NCBI RefSeq assembly: GCF_014873945.1
Contig: NZ_JADBEC010000002.1
Coordinates: 868,001-932,000, forward strand
Reading direction: 5' to 3'
DNA length: 64,000 nt
From: Rhizobium viscosum
GTDB lineage: Bacteria > Pseudomonadota > Alphaproteobacteria > Rhizobiales > Rhizobiaceae
Within the stretch, counting starts at the first letter, position 1, and every line of letters starts with the position of its first letter. Under the pieces are notes generated by a model, which worked only from the letters and a program-made list of their open reading frames with translations, was not told the origin of the DNA and did no database searches. A program made the position numbers and the translations under genes. Below, in pieces: positions 50,142 through 58,104 of the stretch.

Positions 50142-51239
50142 GTGGCCCACGTGGTCCTCAAAGATCTGGTCAAGACCTATGGCGCCTTCAAAGCTGTCAA
50201 CGATGTTTCGCTGACGGTCAATGACGGCGAATTCGTTGCGCTTGTCGGCCCTTCAGGTTGCGGCAAGACAACCACGCTCAATCTTGTGGCGGGGCTTATC
50301 CCGGTCACATCCGGTGACATCGTCATTGGCGACCAGGTGGTCAACGACCTCGATCCCAAGGATCGAGATATCGCAATGGTGTTCCAGAACTACGCGCTTT
50401 ATCCGCAGAAATCGGTCTACAAAAATCTGGCGTTCCCGCTGCAGATGCGCAAACTGCCAAGGGACGAGATCGACAAGAAGGTCAGGGAAGCAGCGCGCGT
50501 ACTCGACATGACGCAGCTGCTGGAGCGCAAGCCACGCGAACTTTCGGGCGGGCAACAGCAGCGCGTGGCGCTCGGCCGCGCCCTTGTTCGCGATCCGGCG
50601 GTATTCCTGATGGATGAACCACTTTCCAACCTCGACGCAAAGCTGCGCGTGCAGATGCGTTCGGAGATCAAGCGTTTTCACCAGGACCTCAAGGCGACGA
50701 TCATCTATGTGACGCACGACCAGCTCGAAGCCGTGACCATGGCCGACAGGATGGCGGTGATGAACGGCGGCTACCTGCAGCAATACGACACTCCGGCGCA
50801 GGTTTTTGCCCATCCGGTGAACATGTTCGTCGCCAGCTTCGTCGGCAGCCCGGCGATGAGCCTTGTCCCACTGGAGGCGTCAACGGCAGGCGGCGAGACC
50901 GTGTTGACCAGCGCAGAGGGCTGGCGCCTCGAGCTTTCGCCAAAAAACGCCCAGAAGGTCGCAAGGGCGACCAGCAGGAAAGTCGTGCTCGGCGCACGTC
51001 ACTCGACGATCAAGCTGCACAAGAGTGCGATGCCTGGGACCGTCCCCGCCAAGGCCTACACGGTGGAGCCGACCGGAGACGTGACTTTCGTACAGGCGTT
51101 TCTCTCCGGCGCCATCGTCAATGTCAGCGTCCCGCCGACCATTGCCGTCGCGCCCGACGAACAGATCTGGCTCGAGTTCGATCAGGAGCGGATGCATCTG
51201 TTCGACGGCGAAACGGAAATGGCCCTCAAGGCCAACTGA
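50142..51239 (+). CDS. ABC transporter ATPase (MsmX/UgpC/MalK-type)
   Basis: The 365-residue ATPase has Walker A GPSGCGKTT, Q-loop VFQNYALYP, signature LSGGQQQRVALGRAL, Walker B VFLMDEPLSNLDAKL and the switch VTHDQLEAVTMADR, then a TOBE-type C-terminal domain. The GTG at 50142 has AGGAG six bases upstream; a TTG at 50136 is only one base from it. It energises the acid-sugar importer and may also serve other importers. Confidence 0.94.
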   Translation: MAHVVLKDLVKTYGAFKAVNDVSLTVNDGEFVALVGPSGCGKTTTLNLVAGLIPVTSGDIVIGDQVVNDLDPKDRDIAMVFQNYALYPQKSVYKNLAFPLQMRKLPRDEIDKKVREAARVLDMTQLLERKPRELSGGQQQRVALGRALVRDPAVFLMDEPLSNLDAKLRVQMRSEIKRFHQDLKATIIYVTHDQLEAVTMADRMAVMNGGYLQQYDTPAQVFAHPVNMFVASFVGSPAMSLVPLEASTAGGETVLTSAEGWRLELSPKNAQKVARATSRKVVLGARHSTIKLHKSAMPGTVPAKAYTVEPTGDVTFVQAFLSGAIVNVSVPPTIAVAPDEQIWLEFDQERMHLFDGETEMALKAN

Positions 51240-51272
51240 GAACACGCGGATACGCGTGAAACGAGGGCGTCT

Positions 51273-52436
51273 ATGACTGCGAAGCTTAAAATCACGGCGA
51301 TCAAGCCCTATCCGGTATGGGTAGGAACGCGCAACCAGATGCTGGTCAAGGTGGAGACCGACAACGGCATCTTCGGCTGGGGCGAGAGTGGCTTGAGCGG
51401 TCGCGAGAAGGCCGTGACCGGCGCGATCGAGCACTATCGCGAGTTCCTTATCGGCCGCGACCCGATGCAGATCGGACGGATCTGGCAGGAAGTCTATCGC
51501 AGCCAATATTTCGAAGGCGGCCGCGTTCTGCAAGCAGCGATTTCCGCGATCGACATTGCCCTTCACGACATCAAGGGCAAGGCGCTGGGCGTGCCAGCCT
51601 ACGAACTCTTGGGCGGCAAGCAGCGCGACCGCATTCCAACCTTTGCCTCCACCGGCGACGAGGCCGAGGGCGATGTTGCCATCGAACGAGCCCGCGAACT
51701 CCATGCCCAGGGGTGGCAGGCGATCCGCTTCTTCCCCATTGGGCAAAGCAGCAAGGACATCTTTGAGCCGCGCGAGTCGATCGGGCCTACCGCACGGATG
51801 CTGAACAAGGCGCGCGAGGTGCTCGGCGACGACGTCGTCCTCGGCATCGACTATCATCATCGGCTGTCGGTGGCAGAGGCGGCGAGCTTCTGCAACAAGC
51901 TCGGCCGTGGCGTGCTTGATTTTCTTGAGGAACCGATAAGAGACGAAACGCCGGAGGCCTATGAATCCCTGCGCAGGATGACGGACATCCCCTTCGCCAT
52001 TGGCGAGGAATTTGCCAGCAAGTGGCAGTTCCTGCCCTATATCGAGCGTGGCATCCATCAGTTCAATCGGCTCGATGTCTGCAACGTTGGCGGGCTCACT
52101 GAGGCGATGAAGGTCGCTGGCTGGAGCGAGGCACACTATGTGGACCTGATGCCGCACAATCCCCTTGGTCCAGTCTGCACGGCGGCAACCATCCATCTTG
52201 CTGCTGCGGTGCCGAATTTCGCCTGGCTTGAGACCAGGGCACCCGAAGCAAAGCTCGGCTTCGACAATTCCGACTTCTTCCCCGTGCAACCACGGCTCGA
52301 CGGCCCCGACTATCCGGTGAGCGACCTGCCGGGGCTCGGCGTCGAGGTCAACGAAGAGGCGGTCAAGGCGGAGAGCTTTCGCTTCTGGGAAGCGCCTCAC
52401 CTGAAGCGCCGCGACGGTTCTGTCACAAATTGGTAG
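51273..52436 (+). CDS. Enolase-superfamily galactonate-dehydratase-like enzyme, copy D
   Basis: The 387-residue protein has metal ligands in LGIDYHHRLS (Asp), DFLEEPIRDE (Glu) and AIGEEFASKW (Glu), with the Asp-x-His pair and PHNPLGPVCTAA as the second catalytic His. This matches the two-His galactonate-dehydratase pattern. The usual barrel Lys-x-Asp is replaced by IRFFPIG, which is compatible with two-His dehydratases but not with racemases. It is on the opposite strand to copies A-C and next to the transporter and aldolase, so it is the best candidate for the main pathway step. Confidence 0.9.
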   Translation: MTAKLKITAIKPYPVWVGTRNQMLVKVETDNGIFGWGESGLSGREKAVTGAIEHYREFLIGRDPMQIGRIWQEVYRSQYFEGGRVLQAAISAIDIALHDIKGKALGVPAYELLGGKQRDRIPTFASTGDEAEGDVAIERARELHAQGWQAIRFFPIGQSSKDIFEPRESIGPTARMLNKAREVLGDDVVLGIDYHHRLSVAEAASFCNKLGRGVLDFLEEPIRDETPEAYESLRRMTDIPFAIGEEFASKWQFLPYIERGIHQFNRLDVCNVGGLTEAMKVAGWSEAHYVDLMPHNPLGPVCTAATIHLAAAVPNFAWLETRAPEAKLGFDNSDFFPVQPRLDGPDYPVSDLPGLGVEVNEEAVKAESFRFWEAPHLKRRDGSVTNW

Positions 52437-52457
52437 TTTCATCCACCGGAGCCTAAA

Positions 52458-53204
52458 ATGACGCATACGCCCGATATTACGCGACCGCCCAGAGAGCTGA
52501 TCGATGCGCTGAAGGAGATCGGCGCCGCGACCATTGCCGGTACGCTCGGCCACATGGGCTTCCGCAATCCGCACATGGTCGGCCCAGTATCGCAGAGCCG
52601 CGGGAAGTCGATCGTCGGCCCGGCCCTGACACTCCAGTTCCTGCCGCAGCGGCCGGACCTTTTCAACGAGGGAGAATATGCCGATCCGGAGACGCAGTTG
52701 CACCGGCACGTGCTCTATCACGCGCAGGAGGGCGACGTGGTCGTGGTCGACGCGCGCGGCGACATGAGTTCTGGCGTCTTCGGCGATATGATGTCGACCT
52801 ATTTCAAAGGCAGGGGCGGTGCCGGCATCGTCATCGACGGATGTATGCGTGATCGGCCCAATGTCGAAAAGCTGGATCTCGCCCTCTGGCTGCGCGGCTG
52901 GACGCCCAACTACCATGTGCAGACCAGCATTTATCCCAACGCCGTCAACGTTCCGATTGCCTGCGGCGGTGTCACGGTGATCCCCGGAGACATCATCGTT
53001 GCCGACGATGACGGGGTGGTGGTGCTTCCAGTCGCAATGGCCTCCAAGGTAATCGAAGAATCGCAAAAGCATCATGATTGGGAAGAGTTCTCGCGAGCGA
53101 AGCTTATGGAAGGTGGGTCGTTGCAGCGCTACTACCCGCTGCATGACGATGCCCGCGGAGAGTACGAAGAGTGGCGCAAAACAAACCACCGGGGAACAAC
53201 TTAG
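52458..53204 (+). CDS. RraA/HMG-aldolase-like class II aldolase
   Basis: The 248-residue protein is of the RraA-like family that includes 4-hydroxy-4-methyl-2-oxoglutarate aldolase and oxaloacetate decarboxylases. The motifs are GDVVVVDARGDMSSGVFGDMM (metal-pyruvate face), GIVIDGCMRDRPNV and CGGVTVIPGDIIVADDDGVVVLP. Such enzymes retro-aldol cleave 4-hydroxy-2-oxo acids to pyruvate and a second carbonyl. That fits the product of a sugar-acid dehydratase, so this gene would close the pathway. It starts 21 bases after copy D and is the last gene of the operon. Confidence 0.88.
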   Translation: MTHTPDITRPPRELIDALKEIGAATIAGTLGHMGFRNPHMVGPVSQSRGKSIVGPALTLQFLPQRPDLFNEGEYADPETQLHRHVLYHAQEGDVVVVDARGDMSSGVFGDMMSTYFKGRGGAGIVIDGCMRDRPNVEKLDLALWLRGWTPNYHVQTSIYPNAVNVPIACGGVTVIPGDIIVADDDGVVVLPVAMASKVIEESQKHHDWEEFSRAKLMEGGSLQRYYPLHDDARGEYEEWRKTNHRGTT

Positions 53205-53346
53205 CCAATGGATTACCCCAGGCGGGCGAACTTTCTGGGGTATCGCCGGCGTCTACACAAAAAGCACGGAGTCGAATTTCGGCGTCGCGCCCCGCTGAGA
53301 AAGGTTGTTTCGTATAAGGGGGGTGGTAGCATCGGTGACAGTCACC
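53205..53346. other. Spacer after the acid-sugar operon
   Basis: This short gap separates convergent genes. A small perfect palindrome, GGTGAC-a-GTCACC at 53333-53345, is present, but it is too short and without T-run to call a terminator. No gene is visible. Confidence 0.35.
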
Positions 53347-53712
53347 TTACCGGGTGTGTGCTCCTCCAGTGTGATGACCTCTCATTGCCCCGCTTCGGCG
53401 AGGCTTTTGTCGTCGTCTACCGGCCTTCTTTTCCTCTTGCATGTCATCCGGCAGGACGTGCATCCTCGATGCATGGGCTGCCTCCACGAACGCTTGGCGC
53501 GCCACCTCCGAATCCAGATAGAGCTGCATGGCGTCGATTGAGGTCATCAACGCGTGATGGAATGGAGCGGGGTCGTTTTCGAGATGCGGCCATTGTTCAC
53601 TGAGGAGGAATGCAGCGAGATCCTCGACACTACGTGCCTGGCGATATTTCCCCACGCCGTCGATCTCGACGTGAAGCGGACGGATCGGTGTTGAGCTCTG
53701 AAGATTGTCCAT
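53347..53712 (-). CDS. DUF982 family protein
   Basis: The 121-residue protein has the DUF982 layout: VEIDGVGKYRQARSVEDLAAFLL, EQWPHLENDPAPFHHALM, and SEVARQAFVEAAHASRM at the end of the domain, then a basic, low-complexity tail (residues about 90-121). DUF982 proteins are very common on rhizobial plasmids, and their function is unknown. It marks the beginning of a patchy accessory stretch. Confidence 0.8.
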   Translation of the reverse strand: MDNLQSSTPIRPLHVEIDGVGKYRQARSVEDLAAFLLSEQWPHLENDPAPFHHALMTSIDAMQLYLDSEVARQAFVEAAHASRMHVLPDDMQEEKKAGRRRQKPRRSGAMRGHHTGGAHTR

Positions 53713-53887
53713 GATGCAGTACCTCTCGATGTCTCGACAGGCTTACATGGGACGAGTTTCGAATGCGTCGAGTCGCTCGTCGCTGAATCCGCCGGAAAAC
53801 AAAAAAACGTATCGGAGCTTTCAGCATAGCGGGCGCGCGGACTGCCCTCACATGGCCCGCTCGAACGAGCTTGCAATCATTGCTGCT

Positions 53888-54103
53888 CTACTGCTTTCTT
53901 CCGTCGTCCCTGCGCAATGCCTTCAACCTGCTCTCGGCCTCGATTATTGCCGCGTCTATCAGCTCCACAACCTTGCCAAGCGTTGGGTTTTTCTCGGCGA
54001 TCGGTCGGGCAGACTTTAGATGTTGAAGAACGCGCTCCAATCGTTCCAACATGCCATCTCCATGCGAATGGAAACCTGTTTGGACAGTAGCATTTCGAAA
54101 CAT
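53888..54103 (-). CDS. Small hypothetical protein
   Basis: The 71-residue protein is mostly charged and helical, with MLERLERVLQHLKSARPIAEKNPTLG and IDAAIIEAESRLKALRR, and has no membrane segment. AGGG lies nine bases before the ATG. I do not recognise the family. The open frame extends upstream into a decayed LysR fragment, so the start at 54103 is the most economical choice. Confidence 0.5.
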   Translation of the reverse strand: MFRNATVQTGFHSHGDGMLERLERVLQHLKSARPIAEKNPTLGKVVELIDAAIIEAESRLKALRRDDGRKQ

Positions 54104-54177
54104 TCTGGTGACCCTATGCTTTCGATGGTGGTATACTGTCACGCTACAACTAAGCCTACATAGCAGTCGCAATAAGT

Positions 54178-54442
54178 TTAAGTGCGACCCCGCAGATCCT
54201 CGATGTCGATCTCGCTCTTCGATGACAGAGGGCCCTCCTTGGCGCTCGTAGAAGGCCGCCCCTGCCCGCGTCAGCTCCACCCGCCTGGTCGAGCGGATGA
54301 ACAGCTACACGCCGAGTTCCTTCTCCAGCGCCAGCACCGTATTCGACGGGGCGGGCTGGGCGAAATGCACCTTGGCTGCCGCCCTGCCGAAACGCAGCTC
54401 TTAGGCCACCGCAACGAAGTAGGATAGCTGGCGTAGTTCCAT
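54178..54442 (-). pseudogene. Decayed LysR-family regulator, N-terminal fragment 1
   Basis: On the minus strand from the ATG at 54442 the frame reads MELRQLSYFVAVA, stop, ELRFGRAAAKVHFAQPAPSN, then TVLALEKELGV, stop, LFIRSTRRVELTRAGAAFY. This is a clear LysR helix-turn-helix domain broken by TAA at 54401-54403 and TAG at 54305-54307, with a probable frameshift after. No effector domain follows, so it is a dead remnant. Confidence 0.85.
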
Positions 54443-54482
54443 GATCCGTCTTTCCTGACGACAAGAGGATTTGCCTCCCGCC

Positions 54483-54716
54483 ATGGATGACAATATCCCT
54501 CACCCAAAAGGGCTACTCGACTTATCTAAACATGATAGGCAATCTCAGCGTGCATCTATGGCGGTATTCGCTCGGCTAGGGAGAGCTCTCGTAAAGTCAG
54601 TTATTGCGGGAATTGCGACGGTACTCGTCGACGGCAACAGCGTGCATCTGCACCAGGACGACATTTTCCACGGCGGTCAAATGTGGAAACAGATTGAAGC
54701 GAAGGTAAAAAACTGA
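54483..54716 (+). CDS. Possible small hypothetical protein
   Basis: A 77-codon open frame from ATG at 54483 runs to 54716 and contains a hydrophobic patch (KSVIAGIATVLV) and a His-rich segment (SVHLHQDDIFHGG). There is no good ribosome site and no family I recognise. It lies between a dead LysR fragment and the first glycosyltransferase. It may not be expressed. Confidence 0.3.
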   Translation: MDDNIPHPKGLLDLSKHDRQSQRASMAVFARLGRALVKSVIAGIATVLVDGNSVHLHQDDIFHGGQMWKQIEAKVKN

Positions 54717-54859
54717 TGGCGTTGACAAAACTCTCTTACGTACAAAGGTTTGAGCGTTAACGCGGTTAAGTTCAGCTAGCTTTTCCGAATTTTCATTGAA
54801 TATCAAATCTCGATAAGGCTTCCCTCGTCGTTCAATACTGCATATCTCGGGTGGGCGGG

Positions 54860-56653
54860 ATGTCGGTTCTTATACGTAGCAAGGCCATATACGTGTTCAC
54901 GGATGCGCGAATGCTTCCGGCAGCCTGCTGCGCACTTCTTTCTGTCCAACGCAACAGTCAAAGGAACGATATCAAGCCGATAATTGTCGGCATCGATTTG
55001 CCTGTGGACCAGAAAGCTCGGGTTGCGACCTTCAACGTCGTCAACGGCATCGATATCGACGTCGTCGATTTCACTTTTCCCACCGATACACCCGAGACGG
55101 CAGGCCGCTGGCACAAGTCGACGCTTGCGCGCCTCTATCTCGATAAGCTGATGGGCGAGAAGCTGGAGCGCGTTCTTTACCTTGATGCGGATATATTGGC
55201 CGTCGGCAATGTCGATCCACTCTTCGATGTCGATCTCAACGGCAAGGCGATCGGTGCGGTTAACGACTACCTCATTGCCTTCCCCGACAAGATCGGACGG
55301 CTGGAACGGGAGCTCGGCCTCGACCCGGGAGCGGGATATTTCAATGCTGGGGTTTTTCTCATGGATTGCGCCGCCATCCGGGCCGGCGGCTTTTTCGAGA
55401 CGGCGCGTTCGCTGCTCAGATCAGGGCAATGCTTTGCCTCGAACGACCAGGATATTCTCAATATCGCCTTTCGCGGGATGTGGCAGCGGCTCGACAACCG
55501 ATGGAATGTCCAGACCGGGATCATGCCGTATATCCGCAATGCAGTGCTCCTGCATTTCACCGGACGTCGCAAGCCGTGGGATTTTTCGGTTCAGGCTGGG
55601 CAGTCGGCCTATGCCGAGATCTATTCGAACATGCTTTCGAAAACGCCGTGGTCGGGATTTGTCAGCCAGCGCAGCGCCATCCGGAAAGCAGCCGACTATC
55701 TCCTGGCGCTCGGCAAGCGCGCCGGCGCGATGAACCGCTCCCAACAACTGAAGGCACATTTTGGCGCGAGTGAGATACCGAGGGCTGAAAGGAACCCCGG
55801 ATCCGAAAATTCCGGAAGCCACGTCTTTCACACGCGGGGCGCCGATGCGTGGCGTGCATTCTTCAATCGCTATTCGCACATCGTTCTGGTCGCCAATAGC
55901 GAGGCGCTCGATCCGCAGCGGATGCGCACGGAGTTTCCCGGCGATACGTTGTTCGTCTTCTTCAACAAGGTCTACAAGGTTCTCGACGACAGTTTCCCCG
56001 GGCATGCCATTCTTGTGGCACGCAGCGGCATGATGGGCGCCAATATCGTCCATCGGCGGGAGGTGGACGAGGTCCTAAAATTCTTCACGTCGGACAAGTT
56101 CCTCGGCGTTTTGAATATCCGTACGGCACCCGAAGAGCACTTCAGCCCCGTCGGCGCATTCAACGGTGCGACAGTCATGTACAGCGATCTCGAGACGCTG
56201 ATATCGGAGCACTATCCGCCGGACAAGATTCCGACGAGCGGCTTTGCGCTGGTTGCGTGGATGCGGGAGCTTCAGCTGACGCCGAAGATCGTGCTCGCCG
56301 GATTTTCCGGGAAACGGAGTGAGCGATGGAAGGTCTTCGACGTTCATGACTGGACATTCGAACGGACCTTTTTCAGGCTTCTGGCGCGAAGAGGTATCAT
56401 CACCAGCGCCGAACATGCGACGCCGTCACGCTTCGATCTTCTGACCCGGCATTTTCCGGATGCGAAAAGCGAGGAGATCCAGGCGGCGATCAACGATGCA
56501 CTCTCCACACGGCTCGATCATGCGCTGGCCCTCATCGACGGCCTGGTGTCACTCACCAAATGGCAGCGGGCGCTCGATCAGGCGTTCCGCAAGGCGCGGC
56601 CAAAGACCCGCAAGCAGCGCGCGCTCGACCGCGAGAAGAAGCAAGCTTCCTGA
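54860..56653 (+). CDS. Two-domain glycosyltransferase: GT8 domain plus a second transferase-like domain
   Basis: The 597-residue protein has an N-terminal GT8 domain (residues about 8-270): IYVFTDARMLPAACCALLSV, WHKSTLARLYLDKL, the DxD motif LYLDADILAVGNVDPLF (109-111), GYFNAGVFLMD and FASNDQDILN. The second domain (about 325-520) has PTSGFALVAWMRELQLTP, IVLAGFSG and VHDWTFERTFFRLLARRG, an order that resembles sialyltransferase-type (GT29-like) folds; that likeness is my reading. A basic C-terminus follows. ATG at 54860 or GTG at 54851 are both possible. It probably modifies a surface polysaccharide. Confidence 0.8.
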   Translation: MSVLIRSKAIYVFTDARMLPAACCALLSVQRNSQRNDIKPIIVGIDLPVDQKARVATFNVVNGIDIDVVDFTFPTDTPETAGRWHKSTLARLYLDKLMGEKLERVLYLDADILAVGNVDPLFDVDLNGKAIGAVNDYLIAFPDKIGRLERELGLDPGAGYFNAGVFLMDCAAIRAGGFFETARSLLRSGQCFASNDQDILNIAFRGMWQRLDNRWNVQTGIMPYIRNAVLLHFTGRRKPWDFSVQAGQSAYAEIYSNMLSKTPWSGFVSQRSAIRKAADYLLALGKRAGAMNRSQQLKAHFGASEIPRAERNPGSENSGSHVFHTRGADAWRAFFNRYSHIVLVANSEALDPQRMRTEFPGDTLFVFFNKVYKVLDDSFPGHAILVARSGMMGANIVHRREVDEVLKFFTSDKFLGVLNIRTAPEEHFSPVGAFNGATVMYSDLETLISEHYPPDKIPTSGFALVAWMRELQLTPKIVLAGFSGKRSERWKVFDVHDWTFERTFFRLLARRGIITSAEHATPSRFDLLTRHFPDAKSEEIQAAINDALSTRLDHALALIDGLVSLTKWQRALDQAFRKARPKTRKQRALDREKKQAS

Positions 56654-56689
56654 AAGGCAACACATAATTCGTCCCGAGGAGAAATTGAT

Positions 56690-57376
56690 ATGACCGATAT
56701 CGTCAACGTCTATGTTGGTTTTGATTCAAAGGAAATTGTCGCCCATCACGTGCTGTCGCAAAGCATTCTGGAAAAATCGAGCGCGCCGGTGAGAATCACG
56801 CCGATCTACCTGCACAATGTCGCAAGCATATTCACGCGTGAGCGCAACGCCCTGCAGTCGACCGAGTTCTCCTTCTCGCGCTTCCTGACGCCCTATCTCA
56901 GCCAGTATGAGGGATGGAGCCTCTTCATGGATTGCGACATGCTTGCGCGCGCGGATATTGCCGACCTCTGGGCGCTACGCGACGACCGCTATTCCGTCAT
57001 GTGTGTGAAGCACGATTACCAGCCGAAGGTCGAAACGAAGTTTCTCGGCCAAGTACAGACGAAATACGAAAAGAAGAACTGGTCGAGCCTGATCCTCTTC
57101 AACAATGCGAAATGCAGGGCGCTGACGCCTGATTATGTCAACACTGCAACCGGGTTGCAGCTGCACCAGTTCAAGTGGCTCGACGGCGACGATCTGATCG
57201 GCGAGCTACCCATCATCTGGAACTATCTCGTCAACGAATATGACAAGCGCGATGACGCGAAGATCGTGCATTTCACAGATGGGGGACCCTATTTCGACGA
57301 ATACAGGAACGACGATTACGCCGAGGAATGGTTCGCGACACGCGAGCGCATGCTACACGTCCAGCAGCGTGGCTGA
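56690..57376 (+). CDS. Glycosyltransferase (GT8-like, DxD type)
   Basis: The 228-residue protein has VNVYVGFDSKEIVAHHVLSQSI at the start, FSFSRFLTPYL, the DxD-like DCD at 81-83 (SLFMDCDMLAR), SSLILFNNAKC and a C-terminal HFTDGGPYFDEY. It is a short single-domain transferase that follows the two-domain enzyme by 36 bases, so the two probably act on the same glycan. AGGAGA precedes the start. It is soluble, with no signal peptide or membrane segment. Confidence 0.82.
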   Translation: MTDIVNVYVGFDSKEIVAHHVLSQSILEKSSAPVRITPIYLHNVASIFTRERNALQSTEFSFSRFLTPYLSQYEGWSLFMDCDMLARADIADLWALRDDRYSVMCVKHDYQPKVETKFLGQVQTKYEKKNWSSLILFNNAKCRALTPDYVNTATGLQLHQFKWLDGDDLIGELPIIWNYLVNEYDKRDDAKIVHFTDGGPYFDEYRNDDYAEEWFATRERMLHVQQRG

Positions 57377-57528
57377 CCGGCGTGCCGGACGGATGGGCGC
57401 TTACCGAAGGCCAGCCTCGAAAAACGGAGTAATTTCGGGGTGAGAGGGCCTAGTGACCTTGCCCCCAGGTTTTATCCAATTTTGTGTTCTCTCCAGCGGC
57501 CTGTCCCAGCGGGCGTGGAGGTTCAATC

Positions 57529-57774
57529 GTGAACGATGGTAACCCCTTTATTGAAGTTGTGCTGGATGGCTTGGTAGCCGTCGTTATCTTCCTTAGTGCG
57601 GCAACCGTAGTGGCGATGGCAGCAGCATTTGCCTCTCTCATCAGTCATGTTGCTGGAATTGTGCAAGAGCCAGGCACGACCGGCTCGCTATTTGCAACAT
57701 CTGGCATTCTTTTACTGTCAACTGTCCTGTCGGTTCTCGCCTCAATAGCGGCTCAACGTCTCAGCTTCAGCTGA
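57529..57774 (+). CDS. Small two-helix membrane protein
   Basis: The 81-residue protein begins at a GTG with GGAGG seven bases upstream, which decides the start against a longer open frame from 57484. It has two hydrophobic segments (about residues 9-43 and 53-75) and a short polar loop (VQEPGTTGS) between them. The family is not recognised. It follows the glycosyltransferases by about 150 bases and may have its own promoter. Confidence 0.5.
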   Translation: MNDGNPFIEVVLDGLVAVVIFLSAATVVAMAAAFASLISHVAGIVQEPGTTGSLFATSGILLLSTVLSVLASIAAQRLSFS

Positions 57775-57849
57775 TGCCGGCTGAAAAGCCGCGAATGTTA
57801 CCCAAGCCGAGTTGGGCCAGCGGATCGGTCAGCGCCAAACGTTCGTTTC

Positions 57850-57926
57850 AGGGCGGACTGCGCGATATGCACCTGCCGCCCTGCCGAAATACAGCTCTTC
57901 GGCCACCGCAGCTGGCGTAGTTCCAC
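57850..57926 (-). pseudogene. Decayed LysR-family regulator, N-terminal fragment 2
   Basis: From a GTG at 57926 the minus strand reads GTGGAACTACGCCAGCT, then GCGGTGGCCGAAGAGCTG and FGRAA-coding bases, then VHIAQSA. It is clearly similar to fragment 1 at 54401-54442, but lacks 13 bases after CAGCT and 5 more downstream. Only the first part of the helix-turn-helix remains. It and fragment 1 flank the glycosyltransferase genes in the same orientation. Confidence 0.75.
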
Positions 57927-57974
57927 GAACTGTCCTCTCCACATATGCAGCGCAGCAACGATTGTGACTTGCAA

Positions 57975-58016
57975 TGTTTATAAAAATGTACTTCACTAAA
58001 CATATTGCTAAACATG
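57975..58016. promoter_or_regulatory. TAAACAT repeats upstream of the polyol transporter
   Basis: ATGTTTA at 57975-57981 and TAAACAT at 57998-58004 and 58010-58016 form one inverted and one direct repeat, the latter pair spaced 12 bases. They lie 90-130 bases before the binding-protein start, in an AT-rich patch that fits a promoter. A DeoR/GlpR-type or LysR-type regulator could bind them, but none is present in the window. Confidence 0.45.
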
Positions 58017-58104
58017 AGGGTTGAGGAGTTCATGTAGGCATTCTCTGATAGTTGTGGACTTGCGGGGTCGGCGGGGAGCTGGCCTTTGGTTCTGGGAGGA
58101 ACTC

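Noticed and set aside
50880-53189. A very long open frame on the minus strand (769 codons)
   Set aside because: It lies opposite three convincing plus-strand genes (ATPase, dehydratase, aldolase) and its translation shows no family motif, typical of antisense open frames in high-GC DNA.
53333-53345. Palindrome GGTGACaGTCACC after the acid-sugar operon
   Set aside because: It is too short, with a one-base centre and no T-run, to call a terminator or operator.
54723-54728. A perfect TTGACA word upstream of the two-domain glycosyltransferase
   Set aside because: No acceptable -10 element lies 16-18 bases downstream, so I do not call a promoter.
57377-57528. Possible insertion-sequence remnant after the second glycosyltransferase
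   Set aside because: No inverted repeats, target duplication or transposase fragment could be identified.
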